NCBI RefSeq assembly: GCF_003076635.1
Contig: NZ_QDKG01000004.1
Location: 289,661 to 353,660, forward strand
Source: Sphingobacterium corticibacter
GTDB lineage: Bacteria; Bacteroidota; Bacteroidia; Sphingobacteriales; Sphingobacteriaceae
DNA: 64,000 nucleotides
Reading direction: 5' to 3'
The notes beneath the pieces were generated by a model that did not search any database, was not told the DNA's origin, and saw only the letters and a program-made list of their open reading frames with translations. A program made the translations under genes and the position numbers. Each line of letters begins with the position of its first letter. The first letter of the stretch is position 1. This document shows positions 37,161 to 46,469 of the stretch, piece by piece.

Positions 37161-38156
37161 TTAATCCATAATGAATGGATAGTCTTCCTGTACGTAGACA
37201 TCTTTGTAGATTTCAGATGCATCTGGGTATTCAGACTCTTCTGCAAACTTCACAGATTGTTCTACTTCTTTTTTCACGCCTTCTTCGATTTCTTTGAACC
37301 ACGCTTCGTCTGCGTATTTGTTCTCTAAGATGGCATGTTTTACATTGATCAATGGATCTCTGCCTTTGTACTCTTCTAACTCGTCTTTTGTACGGTATTT
37401 AGCCGGGTCAGACATGGAGTGACCTTTGTAACGGTAAGTACGAATTTCTAAGAATGTTGGTCCTTCACCAGCACGTGCGCGTTGTACCGCTTCGTCCATG
37501 GCATTGTGTACTGCTACTACATCCATTCCATCTACAGGTGCGCTTGGCATATCGAAGCCCAATCCCATTTTGTAGATATCTTGCATGTTTGTGGTGCGTT
37601 GTACAGAAGTTCCCATCGCATAGCCATTGTTTTCACAAACGAATACTACTGGTAATTTCCACAACATCGCCATGTTCAAGGTTTCGTTGAACGCACCTTG
37701 ACGCACAGCACCATCACCCATGTAACAAATGTTTACATTATTCGTGCCCAAATATTTTTCCGCGAATGCGATACCAGCACCTAATGGAATTTGTCCACCA
37801 ACGATACCATGGCCACCCATGAATTTGTGTTCTTTAGAGAAGAAGTGCATAGATCCGCCTTTACCTTTAGAACAGCCTGTTGCTTTACCAAAAAGCTCAG
37901 CCATACAGGCATCTGCAGAAATACCTTTAGCCAAAGCATGCGCATGGTCACGGTATGCCGTAATCATGGAATCCTCTGGATTGATCACCGACATAGTACC
38001 CGCAACTACAGCTTCTTGACCGATGTACAAGTGACAAAAACCACGAATTTTCTGCTGTCCATATAGCTGGCCTGCTTTCTCTTCAAATTTACGCATGAGT
38101 AGCATGGACTTATACCACTCTAGATAAGTTTCTTTCGTTATAGGTGTTGAACTCAT
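37161..38156 (-). CDS. pdhA: Pyruvate dehydrogenase E1 component, alpha subunit
   Basis: The ThDP-dependent alpha subunit (331 residues) that decarboxylates pyruvate. The thiamine diphosphate motif 'GDGAVRQGAFNETLNMAMLWKLPVVFVCENN' (about 140-170, GDG...NN) and the phospho-loop region 'YRYKGHSMSDPAKYRTKDE' are intact. It is co-transcribed with the E2 gene. The beta subunit and E3 are not in the window, so the complex is split across the genome. Confidence 0.95.
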   Translation of the reverse strand: MSSTPITKETYLEWYKSMLLMRKFEEKAGQLYGQQKIRGFCHLYIGQEAVVAGTMSVINPEDSMITAYRDHAHALAKGISADACMAELFGKATGCSKGKGGSMHFFSKEHKFMGGHGIVGGQIPLGAGIAFAEKYLGTNNVNICYMGDGAVRQGAFNETLNMAMLWKLPVVFVCENNGYAMGTSVQRTTNMQDIYKMGLGFDMPSAPVDGMDVVAVHNAMDEAVQRARAGEGPTFLEIRTYRYKGHSMSDPAKYRTKDELEEYKGRDPLINVKHAILENKYADEAWFKEIEEGVKKEVEQSVKFAEESEYPDASEIYKDVYVQEDYPFIMD

Positions 38157-38195
38157 TTCTAAGTATTGAATTTCTAAGTATTGAATTTCTTATTA
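38155..38195. repeat. 15-bp tandem repeat upstream of pdhA
   Basis: ATTTCTAAGTATTGA occurs twice in tandem (38155-38169 and 38170-38184) with the first six bases of a third copy. It begins within the pdhA start codon, in the 5' leader. Confidence 0.8.
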
Positions 38196-38204
38196 TTCTG
38201 ACTA

Positions 38205-38212
38205 CAAATCTA
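38205..38212 (-). promoter_or_regulatory. -7 element upstream of pdhA
   Basis: Reads TAGATTTG on the minus strand, matching TAnnTTTG, about 50 bases before the start codon. No -33 match. Confidence 0.4.
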
Positions 38213-38260
38213 ATAATTAATCGCGACATATGTGCCATGGCTTGTGCCGATCGTACGATA

Positions 38261-39661
38261 TTATCCCAGAGAAAGTGAAGAACGTATTTTTTCGATCGCC
38301 GCAGCTTCGTCGAGGATCACTTGTTCACCCGATTTCATATCTTTTACCGCGATGGTATTTGTATTTACTTCTTCCTCCCCCACTAGCCATACAAAAGGTA
38401 TGCCTTTGCCATTCGCGTAGCTCATTTGCTTTTTTAATTTTGAAGGTTCGGGATACATTTCGGCTGCGATACCTTGTTCACGAAGACGATTCACCATCGG
38501 CAAGGTATGGCGTTCCAAACTTTTCTCGAAGTTACAGATGAGTACTTGTGTAGTGGCAGAAGACTGTTCAGGAAACAAGCCTAACTCTTCCAATACATCG
38601 TAGATCCGATCTGCACCAAAAGAGACGCCCACACCAGTTAGGTTTTTCAAACCAAACATGCTCGTCAGATCATCGTAGCGTCCGCCACCGCCGATACTTC
38701 CCATTTGCACTTCATTGGTTTTCACCTCAAAAATACAACCGGTGTAATAATTAAGGCCACGTGCTAGTGTAATATCTACTTCTACAGCGTTAGAAAGTAC
38801 TTCACCGGTGGTATCTAATGCGGCGATGTACGCAAAAACTTCTTCTAATTCTGCTACACCGGCCAAGCCAACGGATGAGGAAGCCAATACTGTTTTTAAG
38901 GCTTCTAACTTCTCTGTATTCGTACCGGATAATAGGATAATTGGCTCCAAGACTGTCAAATCCTGATCCGTAAAACCACGCTCTAGAAGTTCTTTATTAA
39001 CGCCTTCTAAGCCAATTTTATCCAATTTATCTATAGCCACCGTCATATCGACGATTAGTTCTGGCTTGCCAATCACTTCGGCAATTCCAGAGAGAATTTT
39101 GCGATTATTGATCTTAATATCGAAGTCCGACAAACCTAACGCGCGCAGCGCTTCGTGGTAAATGAGCACAAACTCGGCTTCGTTAAGCAAAGATGGGGAT
39201 CCCACGACATCGACATCGCACTGGTAAAACTCGCGATAGCGACCACGCTGCGGACGATCTGCGCGCCATACTGGCTGGATCTGAAAACGTTTGAAAGGTA
39301 ACGTGATATCATTCTGGTGCATCACAACGTAGCGTGCAAATGGCACAGTTAGATCGTAGCGTAATGCTTTTTCTGAAATCTGCGGAACGAGCTTTAGCGA
39401 ATTTTTGTCTGCTAATAAATCTGCCGATGCTTTGGCCAAATAATCACCCGAATTCAGGATTTTGAAGATCAACCGATCACCTTCTTCGCCATATTTACCC
39501 GTTAGCGTAGATAAGTTTTCAAAAGAAGGAGTTTGTATTTCGTTGTATCCGTATTTGCGGAAGATCGCGCGTAGCGTATTGAAGATATGATTACGCTTCT
39601 CCATCTCTACGGGAGAAAAATCGCGCGTACCCTTTGCCAGAGTCGGTTTTACTTGTGCCAT
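38261..39661 (-). CDS. hisS: Histidyl-tRNA synthetase
   Basis: A 466-residue class II synthetase charging tRNA-His. Motif 2 and histidine-binding blocks are visible: 'LRYDLTVPFARYVVMHQ', 'PVWRADRPQRGRYREFYQCDVD', and 'ARGLNYYTGCIFEV' (HisA motif). The C-terminal anticodon-binding domain ('QVLICNFEKSLERHTLPMVNRLREQGI') is complete. A TACCTTTG element ends 5 bases before the start codon, so the mRNA may lack a leader. Confidence 0.97.
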   Translation of the reverse strand: MAQVKPTLAKGTRDFSPVEMEKRNHIFNTLRAIFRKYGYNEIQTPSFENLSTLTGKYGEEGDRLIFKILNSGDYLAKASADLLADKNSLKLVPQISEKALRYDLTVPFARYVVMHQNDITLPFKRFQIQPVWRADRPQRGRYREFYQCDVDVVGSPSLLNEAEFVLIYHEALRALGLSDFDIKINNRKILSGIAEVIGKPELIVDMTVAIDKLDKIGLEGVNKELLERGFTDQDLTVLEPIILLSGTNTEKLEALKTVLASSSVGLAGVAELEEVFAYIAALDTTGEVLSNAVEVDITLARGLNYYTGCIFEVKTNEVQMGSIGGGGRYDDLTSMFGLKNLTGVGVSFGADRIYDVLEELGLFPEQSSATTQVLICNFEKSLERHTLPMVNRLREQGIAAEMYPEPSKLKKQMSYANGKGIPFVWLVGEEEVNTNTIAVKDMKSGEQVILDEAAAIEKIRSSLSLG

Positions 39662-39665
39662 GGGG

Positions 39666-39673
39666 CAAAGGTA
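39666..39673 (-). promoter_or_regulatory. -7 element abutting the hisS start codon
   Basis: Reads TACCTTTG on the minus strand, 4 bases from the ATG. The predicted transcription start would fall on or inside the start codon. No -33 match. Confidence 0.4.
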
Positions 39674-39722
39674 ATAGAAGAAAGTGATATGTAAAAAGGT
39701 TTAAGCAACGAAGAAGGTCGCT

Positions 39723-40466
39723 TTATACCACATCTAGAATTTTGAGGTGCTCGCAAGCTTTTTCGGCAGCTAGCTTTTCGGCGCTTTTCTTATTGAAATC
39801 GCGACCTACACCGCACTCTTCACCATCCACCATTACGCGCACGGAAAACATTTTTGCGGTTTCACCTTCTGGGTTTGCGGTTGGTTCGAAGGATACTTCT
39901 TTATTATTATGCTGGCACCATTCGATCAGACGGCTCTTGAAATTTGTCTCCGTCATTTCCAGAGTATGGATATCCACATGGGCTTTTACGATGCGTTCCA
40001 ATAGTAGTTCGCGCGTAAATTCATAGCCTTTATCCAGATATACTGCGCCAATTAATGCTTCAAATGCATCTCCAAGTAATGAACCTTGCTTGGCAGAAAA
40101 ATGAATTAAACGCTTATCGTATTCGATCAATTCATTCAGTCCTAGCTTGCGAGAAAGCTGGTTGAGGTTGGCGCGAGACACAATTTTAGAGCGCATCTCC
40201 GTCAAAAAGCCCTCGCCTTTGTACGGATACAGTTTAAATAAAAGCTCTGCGATCACCGATCCTAAAACGGCATCCCCCAGAAACTCTAATCTTTCATTGC
40301 TGTTTTTTACTCCTTCTTTGATCGCTACCGCCACCGACTTGTGCCGAAAAGCCATCTGATAGAGTTTGATATTACCAGGTACGAATCCTAGTATATTCTT
40401 CAGCTTCTTGTAGTATTTCCGTTTGGGAGAAAGGTATAATTTGTAAACGTTAAGCGCCATGCACAA
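39723..40466 (-). CDS. rnc: Ribonuclease III
   Basis: A 247-residue double-strand RNA endonuclease that processes rRNA and structured mRNAs. The catalytic signature 'NERLEFLGDAVLGSVIAELLF' holds the metal-binding Glu and Asp; a second acidic site is in 'LGDAFEALIGAVYLDKG'. The C-terminal dsRBD is 'NFKSRLIEWCQHNNKEVSFEP' to 'KSAEKLAAEKACEHL'. About 25 basic residues precede the conserved domain. It is third after acpP and fabF. Confidence 0.95.
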   Translation of the reverse strand: MCMALNVYKLYLSPKRKYYKKLKNILGFVPGNIKLYQMAFRHKSVAVAIKEGVKNSNERLEFLGDAVLGSVIAELLFKLYPYKGEGFLTEMRSKIVSRANLNQLSRKLGLNELIEYDKRLIHFSAKQGSLLGDAFEALIGAVYLDKGYEFTRELLLERIVKAHVDIHTLEMTETNFKSRLIEWCQHNNKEVSFEPTANPEGETAKMFSVRVMVDGEECGVGRDFNKKSAEKLAAEKACEHLKILDVV

Positions 40467-40470
40467 TCCT

Positions 40471-40508
40471 TAAAAAGAAATAGGTAGTCTCGTTTCGAAG
40501 ACTACCTA
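40471..40508 (-). terminator. Terminator between fabF and rnc
   Basis: TAGGTAGTCT (40481-40490) pairs with AGACTACCTA (40499-40508); on the minus strand TTTCTTTTTA follows. It may reduce read-through from fabF into rnc. Confidence 0.75.
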
Positions 40509-40540
40509 CCAAATTCTTTATTACTTGTATAAAATAACCA

Positions 40541-41794
40541 TTACGCTTTATACTTTTTGACAATGATGGAAGCATTGTGCCCTCCAAATCCAAAAGTATT
40601 ACTAAGAGCGACGTTAACAACCCGTTTTTGCGCTTTGTTAAAGGTAAAATTCAATTTACTATCGATCTCTGGATCATCGGTAAAGTGATTGATCGTTGGC
40701 GGGACAATATCGTTCTGCACAGCAAGAATTGAAGCAATGGTTTCTACAGCACCTGCAGCACCTAACAGGTGACCAGTCATTGATTTTGTAGAACTCAAGT
40801 TCATTTTGTAAGCGTGCTCACCAAATAGACCAAGAATAGCCTTTGGTTCACTCAAATCACCAACTGGAGTCGATGTGCCGTGAAGGTTGATATAATCAAT
40901 GTCCGTAAAATCGAGTTCAGCATCTTTGACAGCCATCTCCATAGACAATTTTGCACCTAATCCTTCTGGGTGTGAAGCCGTGATGTGATGTGCATCAGCA
41001 CTCATACCACCACCAACTACTTCAGCATATATCTTCGCTCCGCGTGCTAAAGCGTGCTCAAGACTTTCTAAAATGATTGCACCAGAGCCTTCGCCCGACA
41101 CAAATCCGTCACGATCTTTATCAAACGGACGTGAAGCCGTTGATGGATCATCATTACGTGTAGACAATGCATGCATCGCATTGAAACCACCAATTCCCGC
41201 TTCGTTAACTGTGGCCTCGGAACCACCAGTGATAATAACGTCTGCACGACCTAAACGAATGTAGGTAAATGCATCAATCATCGCATTGGTTGCTGAAGCA
41301 CAGGCAGAAACTGCTGAAAAGTTGGGTCCGTGAAGACCGTAACGCATTGAAATATGGCCAGGAGCTATATCAATAAGCATCTTAGGTATGAAGAAAGGAT
41401 TAAAACGTGGCGTTCCATCACCCTTCACATAGTTTGCCACCTCTTCTGTAAAAGTCGTCAAACCACCAATACCTGCTCCCCAAATTACGCCAATTCGATT
41501 TCTGTTTAGTTTCTCAAAATCTAAATTAGCATCCTTTACCGCTTCGTCTGTAGATGCGATGGCATATTGCACAAACGGATCTACTTTACGTGCTTCTTTT
41601 CGATCCATATACTTATGTGGATCGAAGCCCTTTACTTCACAAGCAAATTGGGTCTTGAATTTTGATGCATCAAAATGTGTAATAGGAGCAGCGCCACTTA
41701 CACCATTTATCAAACCTTCCCAATATTCTGGGACGGAATTGCCAATAGGTGTAAGTGCGCCTAATCCTGTAACAACTACTCTTTTAAGCTCCAT
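40541..41794 (-). CDS. fabF: Beta-ketoacyl-ACP synthase II
   Basis: The 417-residue chain-elongating condensing enzyme of fatty acid synthesis. The Cys-His-His triad is C165 (VSACASATNA), H305 (LHGTSTPVGD) and H342 (GHLLGAAGA). It is 26 bases after acpP, the standard pairing with its carrier protein. Confidence 0.97.
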   Translation of the reverse strand: MELKRVVVTGLGALTPIGNSVPEYWEGLINGVSGAAPITHFDASKFKTQFACEVKGFDPHKYMDRKEARKVDPFVQYAIASTDEAVKDANLDFEKLNRNRIGVIWGAGIGGLTTFTEEVANYVKGDGTPRFNPFFIPKMLIDIAPGHISMRYGLHGPNFSAVSACASATNAMIDAFTYIRLGRADVIITGGSEATVNEAGIGGFNAMHALSTRNDDPSTASRPFDKDRDGFVSGEGSGAIILESLEHALARGAKIYAEVVGGGMSADAHHITASHPEGLGAKLSMEMAVKDAELDFTDIDYINLHGTSTPVGDLSEPKAILGLFGEHAYKMNLSSTKSMTGHLLGAAGAVETIASILAVQNDIVPPTINHFTDDPEIDSKLNFTFNKAQKRVVNVALSNTFGFGGHNASIIVKKYKA

Positions 41795-41820
41795 TAAATA
41801 TGCTTGGCCTAATAAAAATG

Positions 41821-42057
41821 TTAGTTAACGTTCTTTTCTAAATAAGTGATAGCTTGACCAACTGTACTGATGTTTTCTGCTTGATCGTCTGGAATAGCAA
41901 CGTTGAATTCTTTTTCAAATTCCATGATCAATTCTACAGTGTCAAGTGAGTCTGCACCTAAATCGTTTGTGAAAGAAGCTTCAGGTGTAACTTCATTTTC
42001 ATCAACACCTAATTTTTCAACGATAATAGCTTTTACTCTTGATGCGATATCTGACAT
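41821..42057 (-). CDS. acpP: Acyl carrier protein
   Basis: A 78-residue acidic four-helix protein. The phosphopantetheine serine is S37 in [12 protein letters not shown]. First gene of acpP-fabF-rnc, with a consensus-like promoter upstream. Confidence 0.97.
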   Translation of the reverse strand: MSDIASRVKAIIVEKLGVDENEVTPEASFTNDLGADSLDTVELIMEFEKEFNVAIPDDQAENISTVGQAITYLEKNVN

Positions 42058-42090
42058 GATTCTCTAATTTAATTGTTTAATAAATCTGTG

Positions 42091-42121
42091 CAAAGAAAAA
42101 TAAATTTACTCAAAAATCAAA
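42091..42121 (-). promoter_or_regulatory. Promoter of acpP-fabF
   Basis: On the minus strand TTTG (42118-42121), 19-base spacer, then TTTCTTTG (42091-42098), one mismatch from TAnnTTTG. The rest of the 42058-42341 stretch between acpP and the divergent gene has no ORF that looks real. Confidence 0.55.
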
Positions 42122-42308
42122 CTCCGATTTTGAGAAATACAAATAAAGAACAATTCAGCTGCGCTGTTGTTTTGCAGGATGTGTCTTTCACAGACTATAG
42201 ACACTCAATTATAGGGATTAATTTACTTCTTCGCAACTTTAAATTACCTAAACAATCAAATAACATAAATATAAATCGATAGCGCCAAGCGGTTCGCGAC
42301 TAAAATAG

Positions 42309-42316
42309 TACCTTTG
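42309..42316 (+). promoter_or_regulatory. -7 element of the IPExxxVDY gene
   Basis: TACCTTTG matches TAnnTTTG, 25 bases before the start codon. No -33 match. Confidence 0.45.
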
Positions 42317-42341
42317 TGCGTCCACCAAATGTCGGCAACTT

Positions 42342-42842
42342 GTGAGTAAAGTTACTTTTAAACTGGAAACAGATTTTGATCTGGAGTTGGATTTTGTACT
42401 GATTGGCCTTAGTTCTTCGCTCCGCGATTATCGCCTATGCCATTTTGTAAACAAGCATACCAACCTGCAGCTCACTCACGGCAAAGAGGATTATATTGAC
42501 CACAAAGGTATTCCAAAAGAGAAGTCGCGCAATGAAATGGACTACCATATTATCTACGAGCAGAAGCGGGGAAAGACAGCAACAACACAACACTTCAAGA
42601 CTTTTCGATATGTGAATACCACTTACGATCACGAATATTATCTGATTAGTAATCGTGGCGAAGAAGGTGGTTTACTCATACCCGAAGCACCTAACTTTGA
42701 TTATTTCATCTTAATCAAACATTTTATTGACCAAGATGATTTAAAAAATTTAATCGATAGCTTAAAGAGTGTCGTAGACATACTGCTCGTAAAAGAAATA
42801 GATCCAATAATATTGAAATCCAAAGAAAATCTGATATTTTAG
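42342..42842 (+). CDS. IPExxxVDY family protein
   Basis: A 166-residue protein of a Bacteroidota-restricted family named for its motif, seen here as IPE-APN-FDY (residues 113-121). The fold is mixed alpha/beta with no signal peptide. Its place directly upstream of pyk is a conserved arrangement in the phylum as I remember it. Function unknown. Start codon follows a TACCTTTG promoter element. Confidence 0.88.
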   Translation: MSKVTFKLETDFDLELDFVLIGLSSSLRDYRLCHFVNKHTNLQLTHGKEDYIDHKGIPKEKSRNEMDYHIIYEQKRGKTATTQHFKTFRYVNTTYDHEYYLISNRGEEGGLLIPEAPNFDYFILIKHFIDQDDLKNLIDSLKSVVDILLVKEIDPIILKSKENLIF

Positions 42843-42958
42843 CGATTTATTAAAGTGTAATTGATACACTTATATAGCAAGCGATTGCAAGACATTTGCC
42901 TTACTTTCACTGCTATTATTACAAGAATTGATTTAAAGAAACATAAATAATAAAGTAA

Positions 42959-44392
42959 ATGGAAAAGCTCAAAAAGCGCACCAAGATTGTCGCCACAATA
43001 GGCCCTGCTTCAGCCAACAAGGAAGTTCTGACTCGTTTGATTGCTAAAGGTGTCGATGTATGTCGTCTTAACTTCTCTCACGGTGCGCAAGAGGATCATT
43101 TGAAAGTGATCAACACAATCAATGAGATCAATCAGGAAAATCCATTTAATGTTGGTATCCTAGCCGACCTTCAAGGTCCGAAAATCCGGATCGGAAAAAT
43201 GAAAGAAGGTGGTGCTATTTTGGTGAATGGTAGCCGTGTAGAAATCACTACTCAGGAGAAAATCGGCGACGAGAATAGTATTTATATTACGTACCAAAAC
43301 TTCCCGAACGATGTGAAGGAAAATGAGGTCATCTTGTTGGACGATGGTAAATTACAACTTCGTGTCATCTCTACTAACCGTAAGGATACCGTAACTTGTA
43401 CGGTAGTACATGGTGGTATCTTGACTTCTCGTAAAGGTGTAAACCTTCCAAATACGAAAGTATCTATCCCTTCGCTAACAGAAGAGGATTTGGATAACTT
43501 AGACTTTGCCTTAGATCACGGTGCTGACTGGATCGCGATGTCATTCGTACGTTCGGCAGATGATATCATCCAATGTAAAGAAATCATTGCTAAGAAAGGT
43601 TCTCAAGCGAAAGTTATCGCTAAAATCGAGAAACCAGAAGCCATCGAAAATATTGACGCCATCATCGCAGAGACGGACGCCATCATGGTAGCACGTGGTG
43701 ACCTCGGTGTGGAGCTTCCGATGGAAGAAGTACCAGGTTTGCAGAAAATCATTGTACAAAAATGTCGTGATCTTTCTAAACCAGTAATCATCGCAACGCA
43801 AATGTTGGAAACGATGACGACTACACCACGCCCTACGCGTGCAGAAGTAAATGACGTAGCAAACTCGGTATTGGATGGTGCTGATGCCGTGATGTTAAGT
43901 GGAGAAACTTCAGTAGGTGAATTCCCAGAGATCGTAATCGAGACCATGGCGAAAATCATCACACACGTAGAATCTACTTCATATCCTTATTATAGCGATA
44001 AAGAGAATGGTGAGTCAGTAAACATTACAAAAGTAGCTGATGCTATTTGTAACAGTTCTATTTTCTTGGCAGAAAAAACAAATGCTTCTGCGATCGTAGC
44101 CATGACTTCATCTGGATACACCGCATTAGAAATTGCAAGTTTCCGTCCGAATGCAGATATCTATGTGTTCACGGGCAACAAGAAATTATTGACTACGCTA
44201 AGTTTGGTTTGGGGTGTACAGACTTTTATCTACGATAAATTTGAAAGTACAGACGGTACGATCCAAGATGTGAATGATTTGCTAAAAGAGCACAAATTGG
44301 TAAATCCTGGACAGATTGTGATCAACACATCTTCTACGCCATTACATGCTAAAGGCAGAACGAATACGATCCGCGTTTCTGAAGTTCAGTAA
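42959..44392 (+). CDS. pyk: Pyruvate kinase
   Basis: A 477-residue glycolytic enzyme making pyruvate and ATP from phosphoenolpyruvate. 'RTKIVATIGPASANKEVL', 'CRLNFSHG', 'VIAKIEKPEAIENID' (catalytic Lys), 'MVARGDLGVELP' and 'ATQMLETMTTTPRPTRAEVNDVANSVLDGADAVMLSGET' are all intact. The C-terminal regulatory domain is complete. Separated from the next gene by a terminator. Confidence 0.98.
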   Translation: MEKLKKRTKIVATIGPASANKEVLTRLIAKGVDVCRLNFSHGAQEDHLKVINTINEINQENPFNVGILADLQGPKIRIGKMKEGGAILVNGSRVEITTQEKIGDENSIYITYQNFPNDVKENEVILLDDGKLQLRVISTNRKDTVTCTVVHGGILTSRKGVNLPNTKVSIPSLTEEDLDNLDFALDHGADWIAMSFVRSADDIIQCKEIIAKKGSQAKVIAKIEKPEAIENIDAIIAETDAIMVARGDLGVELPMEEVPGLQKIIVQKCRDLSKPVIIATQMLETMTTTPRPTRAEVNDVANSVLDGADAVMLSGETSVGEFPEIVIETMAKIITHVESTSYPYYSDKENGESVNITKVADAICNSSIFLAEKTNASAIVAMTSSGYTALEIASFRPNADIYVFTGNKKLLTTLSLVWGVQTFIYDKFESTDGTIQDVNDLLKEHKLVNPGQIVINTSSTPLHAKGRTNTIRVSEVQ

Positions 44393-44424
44393 TTCGAGAT
44401 ATTCGTATTATTAATACTATATTT

Positions 44425-44461
44425 AAACAGTCACCAAGGTTTGCCTTGGTGACTGTTTTAG
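44425..44461 (+). terminator. Terminator of pyk
   Basis: A perfect 15-bp stem (44425-44439 with 44444-44458, loop TTTG), followed by a short T-rich tail. Confidence 0.85.
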
Positions 44462-44559
44462 TTTAATATGGTCGCGCCCCCGATAATCCCCTGTGCTAAA
44501 CGCTGTTAAATTGTGTTAAAGTCCCTGCAGACCGCATTTGCCTAATTATTTTTGCAACT

Positions 44560-46437
44560 ATGAAGAAGAGAAGTATTACGTTAATCATTTGGTTCATGTC
44601 TATCGCACTGCTTGGTGTGATGGCCATGCAATACTTCTTTATCCGCCAATCGTACATTCAGAAATCTCAAATCTTTGACGAGAGCGTCAAGGCTTCTTTG
44701 TCGGTCGTAGCCAATAAGATAGAACGCCAAGAGGTATATGAATACACGAACAAACAAGCGAAATTAAATCAGAAAAAATTTGCGGAAGATCAAAAAATAC
44801 AACGAGAAAAGGAGATTATCCTGGCCGAACAAATTGCCTTGCAAGATGAGATCAACAAGCTTAGGGTAAAGAACTTTGATGCGCGCGACCGCTATAGAAA
44901 CGAAGAGGAAGATCTAAAACGGAATTTTCCAAATGCCGCATACGTCAGCAATACCTTCTTTGAAACCTATGTCCGCAGAAAAGATTATCATCACTTAATT
45001 ACCTTCTCGATCGAGAAAAGTTACGATATTTTAGACCCGACTTTACCCACCATTTCTACCGTGGTAGGTGCCAGCAAACGCATTGCCGAAGTGGCAGGTC
45101 GCGATGATAGTACGCGTTTCATCATTCCGATTGTGAACGATGCTACGCTGCAAGTTCACTCTTTTGCTTGGGCCACTTTGCCGCCTACGGAAGATGCAGC
45201 TACGCGAATGCGCTTGCAGGAAGTCGAGCAAAAACTGAAAGATCTGAATTTCCGAAAGCTTTCGGTCGCGACCAACTTATACGATACGATCGCCATTTTG
45301 GGTGGTAAGGACAATAAAGTGATGGAAGATATCACTGCCAGCATCGCCATGTCCAAGCGTCCGCTGAAAGAAAGGATCAAAACAGATCTAGCGATGCATT
45401 ACCTGCAAGAAGAATTACATAATCGCGGCATTGTATCGCCGTTTTTAATGGAGATTCGATCCAGCCCTAGTGCTCCACTCATCATTCAGGCCGCATCTCA
45501 GATGGACAATGAGAATCTTTTGCCTATAAAAGATGTTGTTGGTTACAGTACGGCACTATTTCAAGGCGATCAAGGAAAATCTCCGGGTTTGCTCTCCATT
45601 TATTTCCCCTACAAAGACAGTCATATCGCCGGCAATATGACCTTCATGGTGATTGCCGTGCTCGCTTTGCTCTCCTTATTAGTAGGTTGTTTTGCATATA
45701 CGCTCACCATCATTTTTAGACAGAAAAAGATCTCTGAGATGAAGACCGATTTCATCAACAATATGACGCACGAATTCAAAACGCCTGTAGCAACCATCAT
45801 GATTGCCAGCGAATCGCTGCGTGATAAGGAGATCGCATCCAATGAGAATCGGGTAGCCAAACTCGCTAATATCATTTATGATGAGAATGTACGATTAGGT
45901 TCTCACATTGAGCGCGTGCTCAATATTGCACGCTTAGAAAAGGAAAATCTGAATATCGAGCGTACCAAGGTGCATATGAATGCGTTGGTATCGAATGTAT
46001 TAGAAAGTATGCACTTGCAGATGGACAAAGCTGATGGCACCTTACAGATTGATCTAGCGGCGACGGAAGATGTGGTGATTGGCGATGAATTACACCTTTC
46101 TAATGTGATCTTCAACTTGCTGGATAATGCCATCAAATACAGCAAGGACACACCGCACATCACCGTAAAATCAATCAACACAAAGCATAGCATTACCATT
46201 TCGGTAGCAGATAAAGGTGTGGGCATGTCTAAAGAGCATCAGGAAAAGATCTTTGAGCAATTTTATAGAATACCTACCGGTAATATCCATAACGTAAAAG
46301 GTTTTGGATTGGGGCTTAGTTATGTGAATAACATTATTAAGATCCTACATGGCAAGATCTCTGTAAAAAGCGAAAAAGATAAAGGCACACAATTTGAGGT
46401 GACATTACCACTTCATGCTACCAACAGCACAAGCTAA
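44560..46437 (+). CDS. Two-component sensor histidine kinase
   Basis: A 625-residue kinase with a membrane helix at 8-28, a large periplasmic part with a charged coiled-coil stretch (about 65-125), and a second helix at about 358-386. There is no HAMP domain; the HisKA domain follows directly with the phospho-acceptor H404 (MTHEFKTPV). The ATPase domain shows N ('NVIFNLLDNAIKYS'), G1 ('VADKGVGMS') and G2 ('GFGLGLSYV') boxes. Its response regulator lies 32 bases downstream. The signal is unknown. Confidence 0.93.
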   Translation: MKKRSITLIIWFMSIALLGVMAMQYFFIRQSYIQKSQIFDESVKASLSVVANKIERQEVYEYTNKQAKLNQKKFAEDQKIQREKEIILAEQIALQDEINKLRVKNFDARDRYRNEEEDLKRNFPNAAYVSNTFFETYVRRKDYHHLITFSIEKSYDILDPTLPTISTVVGASKRIAEVAGRDDSTRFIIPIVNDATLQVHSFAWATLPPTEDAATRMRLQEVEQKLKDLNFRKLSVATNLYDTIAILGGKDNKVMEDITASIAMSKRPLKERIKTDLAMHYLQEELHNRGIVSPFLMEIRSSPSAPLIIQAASQMDNENLLPIKDVVGYSTALFQGDQGKSPGLLSIYFPYKDSHIAGNMTFMVIAVLALLSLLVGCFAYTLTIIFRQKKISEMKTDFINNMTHEFKTPVATIMIASESLRDKEIASNENRVAKLANIIYDENVRLGSHIERVLNIARLEKENLNIERTKVHMNALVSNVLESMHLQMDKADGTLQIDLAATEDVVIGDELHLSNVIFNLLDNAIKYSKDTPHITVKSINTKHSITISVADKGVGMSKEHQEKIFEQFYRIPTGNIHNVKGFGLGLSYVNNIIKILHGKISVKSEKDKGTQFEVTLPLHATNSTS

Positions 46438-46469
46438 GCTTGATTATCAATACATATTAAAACGAACTT

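Noticed and set aside
44500..44560. TATTTTTG before the histidine kinase gene as a promoter
   Set aside because: It sits 5 bases from the start codon and has no -33 partner; too weak to list as a feature.
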